This document shows positions 16,156 to 24,218 of a DNA stretch of 64,000 nt, one piece after another. Every line of letters begins with the position of its first letter. Position 1 is the stretch's first letter. Source of the DNA: JACCVL01 sp963704295 (lineage in GTDB: Bacteria; Actinomycetota; Actinomycetes; Propionibacteriales; Nocardioidaceae); the NCBI GenBank assembly GCA_963704295.1, contig OY969884.1, forward strand, positions 2,418,001-2,482,000. The letters run 5' to 3'. A model generated the notes under the pieces. That model saw nothing but the letters and a program-made list of their open reading frames with translations. It was not told the DNA's origin and made no database searches. Both the position numbers and the translations under genes were made by a program.

Positions 16156-17358
16156 ATGAGTGGATCTGCCAGCCCCACCGTGATCGTTGCCGGGGCACGT
16201 ACCCCGATCGGACGCCTGCTGGGCGGCCTGAAGAGCTTCTCGGCCGCCGACCTGGGCGGCTTCGCCATCGCCGGTGCGCTGGACAAGGCCGGGGTCGCCC
16301 CGGACCAGGTCGACCAGGTGATCATGGGCCAGGTGCTGCAGGCCGGCGCCGGCCAGATCCCCGCCCGGCAGGCCGCCGTCAAAGCCGGAATCCCGATGAC
16401 GGTCCCGGCCCTCACCGTCAACAAGGTCTGCCTGTCCGGCATCAACGCGATCATGCTCGCCGACCAGCTGGTCCGGCTCGGCGAGGCAGACATCGTCGTC
16501 GCCGGCGGCATGGAGTCGATGACGAACGCGCCGCACCTGCTGCCGAAGTCCCGCGAAGGCACCAAGTACGGCGACGCGACTCTGGTGGACTCCATGGCCT
16601 TCGACGGGCTCTACGACGTCTTCACCAGTCAGCCGATGGGTGCGCTGACCGAGACCTGCAACGCCGACGGGCTGAAGTTGTCCCGCGAGGAGCAGGACGG
16701 CTTCAGCGCCCGGTCACACCAGCGGGCCGCCGAGGCCTGGAAGAACGGCCTGTTCGACGATGAGGTGGTGCCGGTCGAGGTGCCGCAGCGCCGAGGTGAC
16801 GCGGTCGTCGTCGCCACCGACGAGGGGATCCGCGGAGACACCAGCGGCGACAGCCTCGCCAAGCTCCGCCCGGCCTTCGCCCCGGACGGCACGATCACCG
16901 CGGGGTCGGCCTCACAGATCTCCGACGGCGCCTGCGCGGTCGTGATGATGAGCCGGGACCGCGCCGAGCGACTGGGGCTGTCGTGGCTGGCCGAGATCGG
17001 GGCGGCCGGGATGGTGGCCGGGCCGGACTCCACGTTGCAGATGCAGCCGGCCCGGGCAATCGCGACGGCCTGCGCCAAGGAGGGCATCGAGCCGTCCGAC
17101 CTCGACCTGGTCGAGATCAACGAGGCGTTCGCCGCCGTGGGCCTGGCCAGCGGGCGCGAGCTCGGCCTGTCCGACGACCAGGTGAACGTCAACGGCGGCG
17201 CGATCGCCCTCGGCCACCCGATCGGGATGAGCGGCACCCGCATCGTGTTGCATCTCGCGCTCGAGCTAGCACGTCGCGGCGGCGGTGTGGGCGCGGCCGC
17301 CCTCTGCGGGGGCGGCGGGCAGGGTGACGCCCTGGTCGTCCGTGTGCCGAAGCGCTGA
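16156..17358 (+). CDS. Acetyl-CoA C-acetyltransferase (thiolase)
   Basis: This 400-aa protein has all thiolase II motifs: the acyl-accepting Cys92 in NKVCLSG, the GGMESMTNAPHLL block, NGGAIALGHPIGMSGTR with the catalytic His, and the C-terminal ALCGGGGQGDALV with the second Cys. It condenses two acetyl-CoA to acetoacetyl-CoA or performs the reverse cleavage. Upstream of meaB by 14 bp, so probably one operon. Together with the hydroxyacyl-CoA dehydrogenase, enoyl-CoA hydratase and Ccr it could build ethylmalonyl-CoA from acetyl-CoA. Confidence 0.94.
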   Translation: MSGSASPTVIVAGARTPIGRLLGGLKSFSAADLGGFAIAGALDKAGVAPDQVDQVIMGQVLQAGAGQIPARQAAVKAGIPMTVPALTVNKVCLSGINAIMLADQLVRLGEADIVVAGGMESMTNAPHLLPKSREGTKYGDATLVDSMAFDGLYDVFTSQPMGALTETCNADGLKLSREEQDGFSARSHQRAAEAWKNGLFDDEVVPVEVPQRRGDAVVVATDEGIRGDTSGDSLAKLRPAFAPDGTITAGSASQISDGACAVVMMSRDRAERLGLSWLAEIGAAGMVAGPDSTLQMQPARAIATACAKEGIEPSDLDLVEINEAFAAVGLASGRELGLSDDQVNVNGGAIALGHPIGMSGTRIVLHLALELARRGGGVGAAALCGGGGQGDALVVRVPKR

Positions 17359-17372
17359 CCACGCTCGCTGCC

Positions 17373-18341
17373 GTGACCGAACCAGCCCGGGTCGACGTGG
17401 GCACCCTCGTCGAGCGGGCCCGCGAGGGCGACGCCCGGTCGGTGGCGCGGCTGATCTCCCTGGTCGAGGACGCCTCGCCGCTGCTGCGCGAAGTCAGCGA
17501 ACGGCTGGTCCCGCACGCGGGTCGCGCCCAGGTGCTCGGGATCACCGGCGCGCCCGGCGTCGGCAAGTCCACCTCCACCTCCGCGCTGGTCAGTGCGCTC
17601 CGGGCCACCGGCCGACGGGTCGGGGTCCTCGCCGTGGACCCGTCGTCGCCGTTCTCGGGTGGCGCGCTGCTGGGGGACCGGGTCCGCATGCAGGAGCACG
17701 CCACCGACCGCGGGGTCTACATCCGGTCGATGGCCAGCCGTGGTCACCTCGGTGGGCTCGCCTGGTCGACCCCGCAGGCCGTGCGGGTCCTCGACGCCGC
17801 CGGCTGTGACCTGGTGCTGGTGGAGACCGTCGGCGTCGGCCAGTCCGAGGTGGAGGTGGCCGCCCTCGCCGACACCACGGTGGTGCTGCTGGCCCCTGGC
17901 ATGGGGGACGGCATCCAGGCGGCGAAGGCCGGCATCCTCGAGGTGGGCGACGTCTACGTCGTCAACAAGGCCGACCGCGACGGCGCCACCCAGGTCGCCC
18001 GCGACCTGCGCGCGATGCTCGCCCTCGCCGACCGGGCGAACGGCGCCTGGGCGCCGCCGATCGTCAAGACGGTGGCGGCGAAGGGCGAGGGGGTGGACAT
18101 GCTCGTGCAGGCCATCGACGAGCATCATCGCTGGGCCGTGGACTCGGGGGAGCGGGACCGGCGACGGCAGCGCCGAGCCCGCGAGGAGATCGAGGCGATC
18201 GCCCTGACCGAGTTGCGGGCCCGGTTCGGCGACCTGCACGGTCACGCCGACCTGGACCGGCTCGCCGCGCAGGTGGTCGCGGGCGATACCGACCCCTACC
18301 AGGCGGCCGACCGGGTGCTCAGCACCCTGCCGACGCGCTGA
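17373..18341 (+). CDS. meaB: MeaB-type GTPase chaperone of B12-dependent acyl-CoA mutase
   Basis: This 322-aa protein is a G3E GTPase. It has Walker A GAPGVGKST (about 59-67), the DPSSPFSGGALLGDRVRM block, Walker B/G3 ETVGVGQSE and the G4 NKAD motif. MeaB (human MMAA) gates adenosylcobalamin loading and protects methylmalonyl- or isobutyryl-CoA mutase from inactivation. The likely partner is the mutase encoded at 21535. GTG start, 14 bp after the thiolase. Confidence 0.94.
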   Translation: MTEPARVDVGTLVERAREGDARSVARLISLVEDASPLLREVSERLVPHAGRAQVLGITGAPGVGKSTSTSALVSALRATGRRVGVLAVDPSSPFSGGALLGDRVRMQEHATDRGVYIRSMASRGHLGGLAWSTPQAVRVLDAAGCDLVLVETVGVGQSEVEVAALADTTVVLLAPGMGDGIQAAKAGILEVGDVYVVNKADRDGATQVARDLRAMLALADRANGAWAPPIVKTVAAKGEGVDMLVQAIDEHHRWAVDSGERDRRRQRRAREEIEAIALTELRARFGDLHGHADLDRLAAQVVAGDTDPYQAADRVLSTLPTR

Positions 18342-18347
18342 GGCGGG

Positions 18348-18584
18348 TCAGGTGGCGGCGTAGCGTCCCTGGGCGTCACGGACGACCCGGCCGGAGTCGG
18401 TGGCCACGACCAGCGCCCGGTCGAAGCGGCCCGGGTCCCAGTACGCCCCGCCCACCGCCGAGCTGAGGTCGTCCCTGTCCAGCGGACCGCGGTCCTCGAG
18501 GGCCCGGGTCAGCTGGGCGACCTCGCGCTGCACCCGGCGCTTGGTGCCCTGGTCGGTCGACGGGTTCGGGGGCGGCATCGGCAT
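18348..18584 (-). CDS. Small conserved-looking protein, unknown function
   Basis: This 78-aa protein starts at an ATG with GAGAGG 7 nt upstream. It has a charged helical N-terminal half (KRRVQREVAQLTRALEDRGPL) and a C-terminal FDRALVVATDSGRVVRDAQGRYAAT, which looks like the recognition helix and wing of a small winged-helix fold. It follows the MFS gene by 34 bp on the same strand. A nucleic-acid-binding role is only a guess. Confidence 0.65.
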   Translation of the reverse strand: MPMPPPNPSTDQGTKRRVQREVAQLTRALEDRGPLDRDDLSSAVGGAYWDPGRFDRALVVATDSGRVVRDAQGRYAAT

Positions 18585-18618
18585 GGACTGTCCTCTCGTT
18601 GCTGCGGACGTCAGGTCG

Positions 18619-20109
18619 TCAGCTGTGCACCGGTTGCCGGTCCGGCGGGGGCGCCTCCGCCTCGCCGTCGTCCTCGGCGGTCAGCGGCTTGGCGATGTTC
18701 TCCAGCGTCTGCTGCTCGGCATCGACGCCGAGGAAGATGGTCACGATCCCGCCGGCGATCATCAGCGCCGCTCCGATGTAGTAGCCCGGTGCGATGTCGG
18801 TGATGCTTCCCGACGCGATCGCCTTCTCGATCAGGGTGCCGAAGTAGATCGGCCCGGTGATGCCCCCGATGGCGGTGCCGACCGCGTAGAAGAACGCGAT
18901 GCACAACGCCCGGGTCTCCATCGGGAACACCTCGCTGGCCGTGAGATAGGCGGAGCTGGCGCCGGCCGAGGCGAAGAAGAAGATCACCATGCCGAACGCG
19001 GTCAGTGTCACGGCGGTCAGGTCCGCGATGACGAAACCGGCGATGGCGAGCAGCACCCCGGAGATGATGTACGTGCCGGAGATCATCCGGACCCGTCCGA
19101 CCGTGTCGAACAGGGGGCCCAGCAACAGGGCACCCGCGAAGTTGCTGAGCGCGAACAGGGCGATGTAGTACCCGACCTGCTCGACTCCGAGCAGCTCGCC
19201 GAGCGCGTCGCCGTAGGTGAAGAAGAACGCGTTGTAGAGGAAGGCCTGCCCGATGAACAGCGACAGGCACAGGATCGTGCGGCGGGGGTACATCGTGAAG
19301 ACCGTGCGCGCGATCATCGGCAGCGGGATGGTCTTCCGCTGCCGGATCGTGATCGTCTCGGATACGCCCGGCAGGTCGCGCCCGGTCTCCCGCTGCACCG
19401 CGCCCTCGATGTCGCGGACGATTTGCTCGCCCTCTTCCTCGCGGCCGTGGATGAACAGCCAGCGCGGGCTCTCCGGAACGAAGCGGCGCACCAGCATGAT
19501 GCCGATCCCGAGCACCGCACCGAGTGCGAACGCCCCCCGCCAGCCGATCTCGGGGTTGACGAGATCGGGGTTCAGCAGCGGAACGGTGAGGATCGACCCG
19601 GCCGCGGCGCCGACCCAGAAGGACCCGTTGATGGCCAGGTCGACCCGGCCGCGGTACTTCGCCGGGATCAGCTCGTCGATAGCGGAGTTGATCGCCGCGT
19701 ACTCACCGCCGATGCCGGTGCCGGTCACGAACCGGCAGGCGAAGTAGAAGGTGGGGTTCATCGAGAACGCCGTCGCGACCGTGCCGACCAGGTAGACGAG
19801 CAGCGTGAGGATGAACAGCTTCTTCCGTCCGAACCGGTCGGTGAGCTGCCCGAAGAACAACGCGCCGATGCAGGCACCGGCGACATAGATGGCGCCGGCG
19901 AAGCCGATGTCACCGCCGTCGAGGCCGAGGCCTGTCTTGGAGTCACGGAGGGCGTCGCTGAGGGACCCGACGATGGTGACCTCGAGTCCGTCGAGGATCC
20001 ACACCGTCCCGAGGCCGACCACCACCAGCCAGTGCCAGCGGGCCCAGGGCAGTCGGTCCATGCGTGCCGGGATGTCGGTGGTGATCCGACCGGTCTCCAC
20101 ACTGCTCAT
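18619..20109 (-). CDS. Major facilitator superfamily transporter, sugar-porter type
   Basis: This 496-aa protein has about 12 hydrophobic helices. Sugar/metabolite-porter motifs are present: GQLTDRFGRKK after TM2, the FVTGTGIGGEYAAINSAIDE stretch in TM4, and PESPRWLFIHGR before the central cytosolic loop. The start is the ATG at 20109, with AGGAGG 8 nt upstream; the frame stays open further upstream but without likeness. The substrate is not evident; neighbours suggest an organic acid or sugar. Confidence 0.88.
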   Translation of the reverse strand: MSSVETGRITTDIPARMDRLPWARWHWLVVVGLGTVWILDGLEVTIVGSLSDALRDSKTGLGLDGGDIGFAGAIYVAGACIGALFFGQLTDRFGRKKLFILTLLVYLVGTVATAFSMNPTFYFACRFVTGTGIGGEYAAINSAIDELIPAKYRGRVDLAINGSFWVGAAAGSILTVPLLNPDLVNPEIGWRGAFALGAVLGIGIMLVRRFVPESPRWLFIHGREEEGEQIVRDIEGAVQRETGRDLPGVSETITIRQRKTIPLPMIARTVFTMYPRRTILCLSLFIGQAFLYNAFFFTYGDALGELLGVEQVGYYIALFALSNFAGALLLGPLFDTVGRVRMISGTYIISGVLLAIAGFVIADLTAVTLTAFGMVIFFFASAGASSAYLTASEVFPMETRALCIAFFYAVGTAIGGITGPIYFGTLIEKAIASGSITDIAPGYYIGAALMIAGGIVTIFLGVDAEQQTLENIAKPLTAEDDGEAEAPPPDRQPVHS

Positions 20110-20247
20110 GCGGTTCCTCCTCGAGTCCGCCGCCGATTGGACCGCACTTCGTCGCATATCGCACGTCGAATCGCGGGTCGTGACGAAACGGACCCGGCCC
20201 GGCGCGCCGCACGTCCCGGCGCGCGGCGGTGCGCTACAAACGTCACC

Positions 20248-20406
20248 GTGGTGAAGAAGGTGCTGCTGGGTCTCACGCTGGCGTTCGTCGCGTACTACCT
20301 CGTGACGGAGCCGGTCGGTGCGGCCGACGCGGTCCGGGGCGCAGCCGACGCGGTCGGCGGCGGGTTCGAGTCTGTGGTGGCCTTCCTCAGCCGACTGTTC
20401 AGCTAA
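20248..20406 (+). CDS. 52-residue single-span membrane protein
   Basis: A short gene starting at tandem GTG codons (20248 and 20251). It encodes VVKKVLLGLTLAFVAYYLVTEP, a positive-inside single helix, then an Ala/Gly-rich amphipathic tail (AADAVRGAADAVGGGFESVVAFL) ending at TAA 20406. Small proteins of this form next to a PH-domain gene occur in other actinobacteria, to my recollection. It lies 9 bp before the PH-domain gene, so cotranslation is likely. Function unknown. Confidence 0.6.
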   Translation: MVKKVLLGLTLAFVAYYLVTEPVGAADAVRGAADAVGGGFESVVAFLSRLFS

Positions 20407-20415
20407 CCGTTCGCC

Positions 20416-20952
20416 ATGTGGTTCTTCGCGTGGCTGGCCTCGTTCGTCCCGCAGCCGGACATCGACCGGCATGTCCGCGACGAGGATGGTGAGGTGGTCG
20501 AGGACCGCGTCCCGCACCACCCGGTGGTCTACGTGCGGCCGGCGGCCGAGCTGCTGCTCGCGATCGGCCTTTGGCTGTGGAGTGGCCTGTTGTCACCCGA
20601 GATCGCCTGGCTCTGGATCCTCGTCGGGCTCGGCGTCGCTGGGCACGCGGCTTGGTCGGCGCTGGCCGACCACATGGACCGGTTCGTCGTCACCAACCAG
20701 CGGGTGTTCCGGGTGAGCGGCGTGCTCGGCCAGAAGCGCGCCACGATGCCGATCCAGCGGATCCTGGACATCACCGTGGAGAAGCCGCTGATGGGCCGGC
20801 TGCTCGGCTACGGCCACCTGGTGTTCGAGTCGGCCGCCCAGGAGCAGGGGCTGCGCGACATTCGCTTCGTGGGTCGTCCGGACGAGCGGGACAAGACCAT
20901 CCAGGGCGTGGTCCAGCGGTCCGGGCTGCGCGGTCCCCGCGTGCTGCACTGA
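20416..20952 (+). CDS. PH domain-containing membrane protein
   Basis: This 178-aa protein has two hydrophobic helices at about 44-78 (AAELLLAIGLWLWSGLL and AWLWILVGLGVAGHAAW) followed by a bacterial PH-like (bPH2/YdbT-type) domain: FVVTNQRVFRVSGVLGQKRATMPIQRILDITVEKPLMGRLLGYGHLVFESAAQEQGL. The role of such proteins is poorly defined, and membrane or envelope association is likely. Grouped with the 52-aa membrane protein before it and the MarR gene after it. Confidence 0.82.
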   Translation: MWFFAWLASFVPQPDIDRHVRDEDGEVVEDRVPHHPVVYVRPAAELLLAIGLWLWSGLLSPEIAWLWILVGLGVAGHAAWSALADHMDRFVVTNQRVFRVSGVLGQKRATMPIQRILDITVEKPLMGRLLGYGHLVFESAAQEQGLRDIRFVGRPDERDKTIQGVVQRSGLRGPRVLH

Positions 20953-20965
20953 GGCGGGTCGGACC

Positions 20966-21466
20966 GTGTCGCACCGCCCGCTGCCCTTCGACCCGATCGA
21001 GGAGGCGGCCGGGCACTGGCGGCGGCGCTGGGGCGGCGTCGAGGCCATGCGGGCGGTCACGTCGCTGATGCGGGTGCAGCAACTCGTGCTCGCCCGCCTG
21101 GACGAGGTGCTCCGTCCGCACGGGCTCACCTTCGCCCGGTACGAGGCGCTGGTGTTGCTCTCGTTCAGCCGGCACGGGGCGCTGCCGCTGGGCAAGATGG
21201 GTGCCCGGCTGCAGGTGCACCCGACCTCGGTCACCAGCATCGTGAACCGGCTGGAGGCGACCGGCCACGTCCGTCGGGAGCCGCACCCGACCGACCGCCG
21301 GACCACGATGGCGGCGTTGACGCCCGCCGGCGTGGCGGTCGTGGAGGCGGCCACCGCCGACCTGGTGGCCGGCGGCTTCGGGATCGACGTGCTCGACGAG
21401 GCCGCTCTGCGCGAGGTGACCGACTTGCTTCGACCCGTGCGCCGCGCGGCCGGCGACTTCGACTGA
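20966..21466 (+). CDS. MarR-family transcriptional regulator
   Basis: This 166-aa protein has the MarR winged-helix layout: dimerisation helices at the ends; LPLGKMGARLQVHPTSVTSIVNRLEATGHVRREPHPTDRRTTMAALTPAG as recognition helix plus wing, including the DxRxxxxxLT motif in the form TDRRTTMAALT. The most likely target is the 20-bp palindrome 18 bp downstream of its stop, in front of the acyl-CoA mutase gene. The effector may be an acyl-CoA. GTG start, 13 bp after the PH-domain gene. Confidence 0.9.
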   Translation: MSHRPLPFDPIEEAAGHWRRRWGGVEAMRAVTSLMRVQQLVLARLDEVLRPHGLTFARYEALVLLSFSRHGALPLGKMGARLQVHPTSVTSIVNRLEATGHVRREPHPTDRRTTMAALTPAGVAVVEAATADLVAGGFGIDVLDEAALREVTDLLRPVRRAAGDFD

Positions 21467-21483
21467 CACGCGGCGATTCGGCG

Positions 21484-21503
21484 ATACTAGGACGTCCAAG
21501 TAT
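21484..21503. promoter_or_regulatory. 20-bp palindromic operator before the mutase gene
   Basis: ATACTAGGACGTCCAAGTAT is a near-perfect palindrome: only positions 6 and 15 break the symmetry. It lies 31 bp before the ATG of the mutase and directly after the MarR gene. A 20-bp palindrome is the size a MarR dimer binds. It may overlap the promoter, so binding would repress; that is inference. Confidence 0.65.
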
Positions 21504-21534
21504 CCTGGGTGATGCCGAGGCTCAGGAGGCATCG

Positions 21535-23208
21535 ATGACCGACACCGGTCGTGACCGCTGGCAGCGCCGCTACGACGAGGCGCTCGCGACGGGGCAGGTC
21601 CGCCCCGCGGACTTCACCACGCTGTCCGGCGTGGAGGTCGACCCGGTCTACGGTCCGGCCGACGAGGACGCCTACCCGGGCTTCGAGCGGATCGGCTGGC
21701 CGGGCGAGTTCCCGTTCACCCGTGGTCTCTACCCCAGCGGCTATCGCGGCCGGCCGTGGACGATCCGGCAGTTCGCCGGATTCGGCAACGCCGAGCAGAC
21801 CAACGAGCGATACCGGATGATCCTGTCCCGCGGCGGCGGCGGCCTGTCGGTGGCGTTCGACATGCCCACCCTGATGGGCAGGGACTCCGACGACCCCCGC
21901 TCCCTCGGCGAGGTGGGCCACTGCGGGGTCGCGATCGACAGCCTCGCCGACATGGAGACGCTCTTCGCCGGCATCCCGCTCGGCGACGTGACGACGTCGA
22001 TGACGATCTCCGGGCCGGCCGTCCCGATCTTCTGCATGTACGTGGTCGCCGCCGAACGGCAGGGAGTCGACACCGCCCGGCTGGACGGGACGCTGCAGAC
22101 CGACATCTTCAAGGAGTACATCGCGCAGAAGGAGTGGCTGTTCACCCCCGAGCCGCACCTGCGCCTGATCGGCGACCTGATCGAGTACTGCGCCGAGGAG
22201 ATCCCGCGCTACAAGCCGCTGTCGGTGTCCGGCTACCACATCCGCGAGGCGGGCTCGACGGCCGCTCAGGAGCTGGCGTTCACGCTCGCCGACGGGTTCG
22301 CCTACGTCGAGCTGGGGCTGTCCCGCGGGCTGGACGTGGACGTGTTCGCGCCCGGTCTCAGCTTCTTCTTCGACGCGCATCTCGACTTCTTCGAGGAGAT
22401 CGCCAAGTTCCGCGCGGCCCGGCGGATCTGGGCCCGCTGGCTGCGCGACGTCTACGGAGCCAAGACCGAGCGGGCGCAGTGGCTGCGCTTCCACACCCAG
22501 ACCGCCGGGGTGTCGCTGACCGCCCAACAGCCGTACAACAACGTGGTGCGGACCGCCGTCCAGGCGCTGTCCGCGGCGCTCGGTGGAACCAACTCCCTGC
22601 ACACCAACGCCCTAGACGAGACGCTCGCCCTCCCCACCGAGCGCGCGGCGGAGATCGCGCTGCGGACCCAGCAGGTGCTGCAGGAGGAGACCGGTGTGGT
22701 CAACGTCGCCGACCCGCTGGGCGGCTCCTGGTACGTCGAGGCGCTGACCGACCGGCTGGAGGCCGAGGCGGAGCAGATCTTCGACCGGATCAAGCGGATG
22801 GGGGGCGGGGACGACATCACCTCGGGTGTGCTGCGGGGGATCGAGGACGGCTGGTTCATGTCCGAGATCGCCGATGCCGCCTTCGCCTATCAGGTGGCGC
22901 TGGAGAAGGGGGAGAAGAAGATCGTCGGCGTCACCGGCCACACCGACACGGTGACCCACGAGCTCGAGATCCTCCGCGTCTCGCACGAGGTGGAGCTCGA
23001 CCAGGTGGCCGCGCTGGCCGAGCGTCGGGCGGCCAGGGACGAGGCCGCCGTGCGGCGGTCGCTCGACGTGCTGGTCGAGGTCGCGCGCGGGGACGGCAAC
23101 ATGGTGCCGCCGATGCTGGACGCTGTCCGCGCGGAGGCGACGCTCGGGGAGATCTGCGACGCCCTGCGCGCCGAGTGGGGCGAGTACCACGAACCCGCCC
23201 GCTTCTGA
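21535..23208 (+). CDS. icmA: Acyl-CoA mutase large subunit (isobutyryl-CoA mutase-like)
   Basis: This 557-aa protein has the substrate-binding TIM-barrel of B12-dependent acyl-CoA mutases: RPWTIRQFAGFGNAEQTNERY, GGGGLSVAFDMPTLMGRDSDDPRSLGEVGHCGVAIDS, SVSGYHIREAGSTAAQELAFTLADG and NNVVRTAVQALSAALGGTNSLHTNALDETLALPT. Phe in RQFAGFG, where methylmalonyl-CoA mutases usually have Tyr, favours isobutyryl-CoA mutase. The C-terminal cobalamin (DxHxxG) domain is absent, so a separate small subunit is needed; none is in the window. ATG preceded by AGGAGG. Expected to work with the MeaB encoded at 17373. Confidence 0.88.
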   Translation: MTDTGRDRWQRRYDEALATGQVRPADFTTLSGVEVDPVYGPADEDAYPGFERIGWPGEFPFTRGLYPSGYRGRPWTIRQFAGFGNAEQTNERYRMILSRGGGGLSVAFDMPTLMGRDSDDPRSLGEVGHCGVAIDSLADMETLFAGIPLGDVTTSMTISGPAVPIFCMYVVAAERQGVDTARLDGTLQTDIFKEYIAQKEWLFTPEPHLRLIGDLIEYCAEEIPRYKPLSVSGYHIREAGSTAAQELAFTLADGFAYVELGLSRGLDVDVFAPGLSFFFDAHLDFFEEIAKFRAARRIWARWLRDVYGAKTERAQWLRFHTQTAGVSLTAQQPYNNVVRTAVQALSAALGGTNSLHTNALDETLALPTERAAEIALRTQQVLQEETGVVNVADPLGGSWYVEALTDRLEAEAEQIFDRIKRMGGGDDITSGVLRGIEDGWFMSEIADAAFAYQVALEKGEKKIVGVTGHTDTVTHELEILRVSHEVELDQVAALAERRAARDEAAVRRSLDVLVEVARGDGNMVPPMLDAVRAEATLGEICDALRAEWGEYHEPARF

Positions 23209-23239
23209 CCCGTCCCCGACGATCGGCCACGATGGACCC

Positions 23240-24184
23240 ATGACCGCGCAGAACTTCTCCCGCCCCGGGGCGATCGACCTGTCCGCGCTGCGCCCCACCG
23301 GCACGGCTGCAACCCCGACCGGACCCGCCGGGGTCGAGGGCTCGTACTCCTTCGACGTCACCGAGCAGGACTTCCAGGAGCACGTGCTCGAGGCGTCGCT
23401 GCAGCACCCGGTGGTGCTGGCGCTGTGGTCGTCGCGGGCGCCGACGAGCAAGGACGCCGTCGACCAGCTCAGCCGGGTGGCCGACGGCTTCGAGGGTCGG
23501 GTGAGCCTGGCCCGGCTGGACGTCGACTCCAGCCCACAGCTGGCGCAAGCCCTGCAGGTCCGCGCCGTGCCGTACGTGCTGGCGGTCCTGCGGGGACAGC
23601 CGGTGCCGCTGTTCGAGGGCAGCGTCGACGACGAGGCGGCCCGAACGGCCATCGAACAGGTCGTGCAGGCGGCGGTCGCGAACGGCGTGACGGGCCAGGC
23701 CCGGCCGGTCGGCGCTGCCCCCGACCCGACCGCTGACGCGGGAGCGCCGGAGGAGTCGGCCGAGCCGGCACCCGATCCGCGTTTCGCCGAGGCGGACGCC
23801 GCACTCGAACGCGGCGACACCGAGCAGGCCGTGGCGGCGTACCGGCGGTTGGTGGAGGCGAACCCGGGCGACGCCGAGGCCACCCGTCGGCTCGCCCAGG
23901 CGGAGCTGGTGCTGCGCACGACCGGGGTCGACCTCGCCGCCGCCCGGACGGCCGCCGCGGACGACCCCGCCGACGCCGGCGCGCAGCTGCTCGCCGCGGA
24001 CCTCGACCTGATCGGCGGGCACGTCGAGGACGCCTTCGACCGGGTGATCGAGCTGGTCCGGCGGTCCGCGGCCGACGAGCGGGAGCAAGCCCGGCAGCAC
24101 CTGCTCGGATTGTTCGAGGTGGTCGGCTCGGACGACCCCCGGGTCGCGGCCGCTCGCCGTAGGCTGGCCAGTGCTCTGTTCTGA
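23240..24184 (+). CDS. Thioredoxin-like/TPR protein (CnoX/YbbN type) without CxxC
   Basis: This 314-aa protein has a thioredoxin-fold domain at about 35-145 (FDVTEQDFQEHVLEASLQHPVVLALWSSRAPTSKD, then VRAVPYVLAVLRGQPVPLFEG with the cis-Pro). The active-site CxxC is replaced by SRAP, so it cannot act as a disulfide reductase. A Pro/Ala-rich linker and TPR-like helices (about 175-314) follow, as in CnoX, a holdase chaperone. Lies 31 bp after the mutase gene. A chaperone role is inferred from architecture. Confidence 0.82.
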   Translation: MTAQNFSRPGAIDLSALRPTGTAATPTGPAGVEGSYSFDVTEQDFQEHVLEASLQHPVVLALWSSRAPTSKDAVDQLSRVADGFEGRVSLARLDVDSSPQLAQALQVRAVPYVLAVLRGQPVPLFEGSVDDEAARTAIEQVVQAAVANGVTGQARPVGAAPDPTADAGAPEESAEPAPDPRFAEADAALERGDTEQAVAAYRRLVEANPGDAEATRRLAQAELVLRTTGVDLAAARTAAADDPADAGAQLLAADLDLIGGHVEDAFDRVIELVRRSAADEREQARQHLLGLFEVVGSDDPRVAAARRRLASALF

Positions 24185-24218
24185 GACGTGGGCGATGCCC
24201 CGAACCCGGGGGTGAGGC

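Noticed and set aside
20110..20247. Direct repeat CCCGGCGCGC in the MFS/small-protein intergenic region as an operator
   Set aside because: The 10-mer is low-complexity GC sequence likely to recur by chance; no symmetry or promoter relation.
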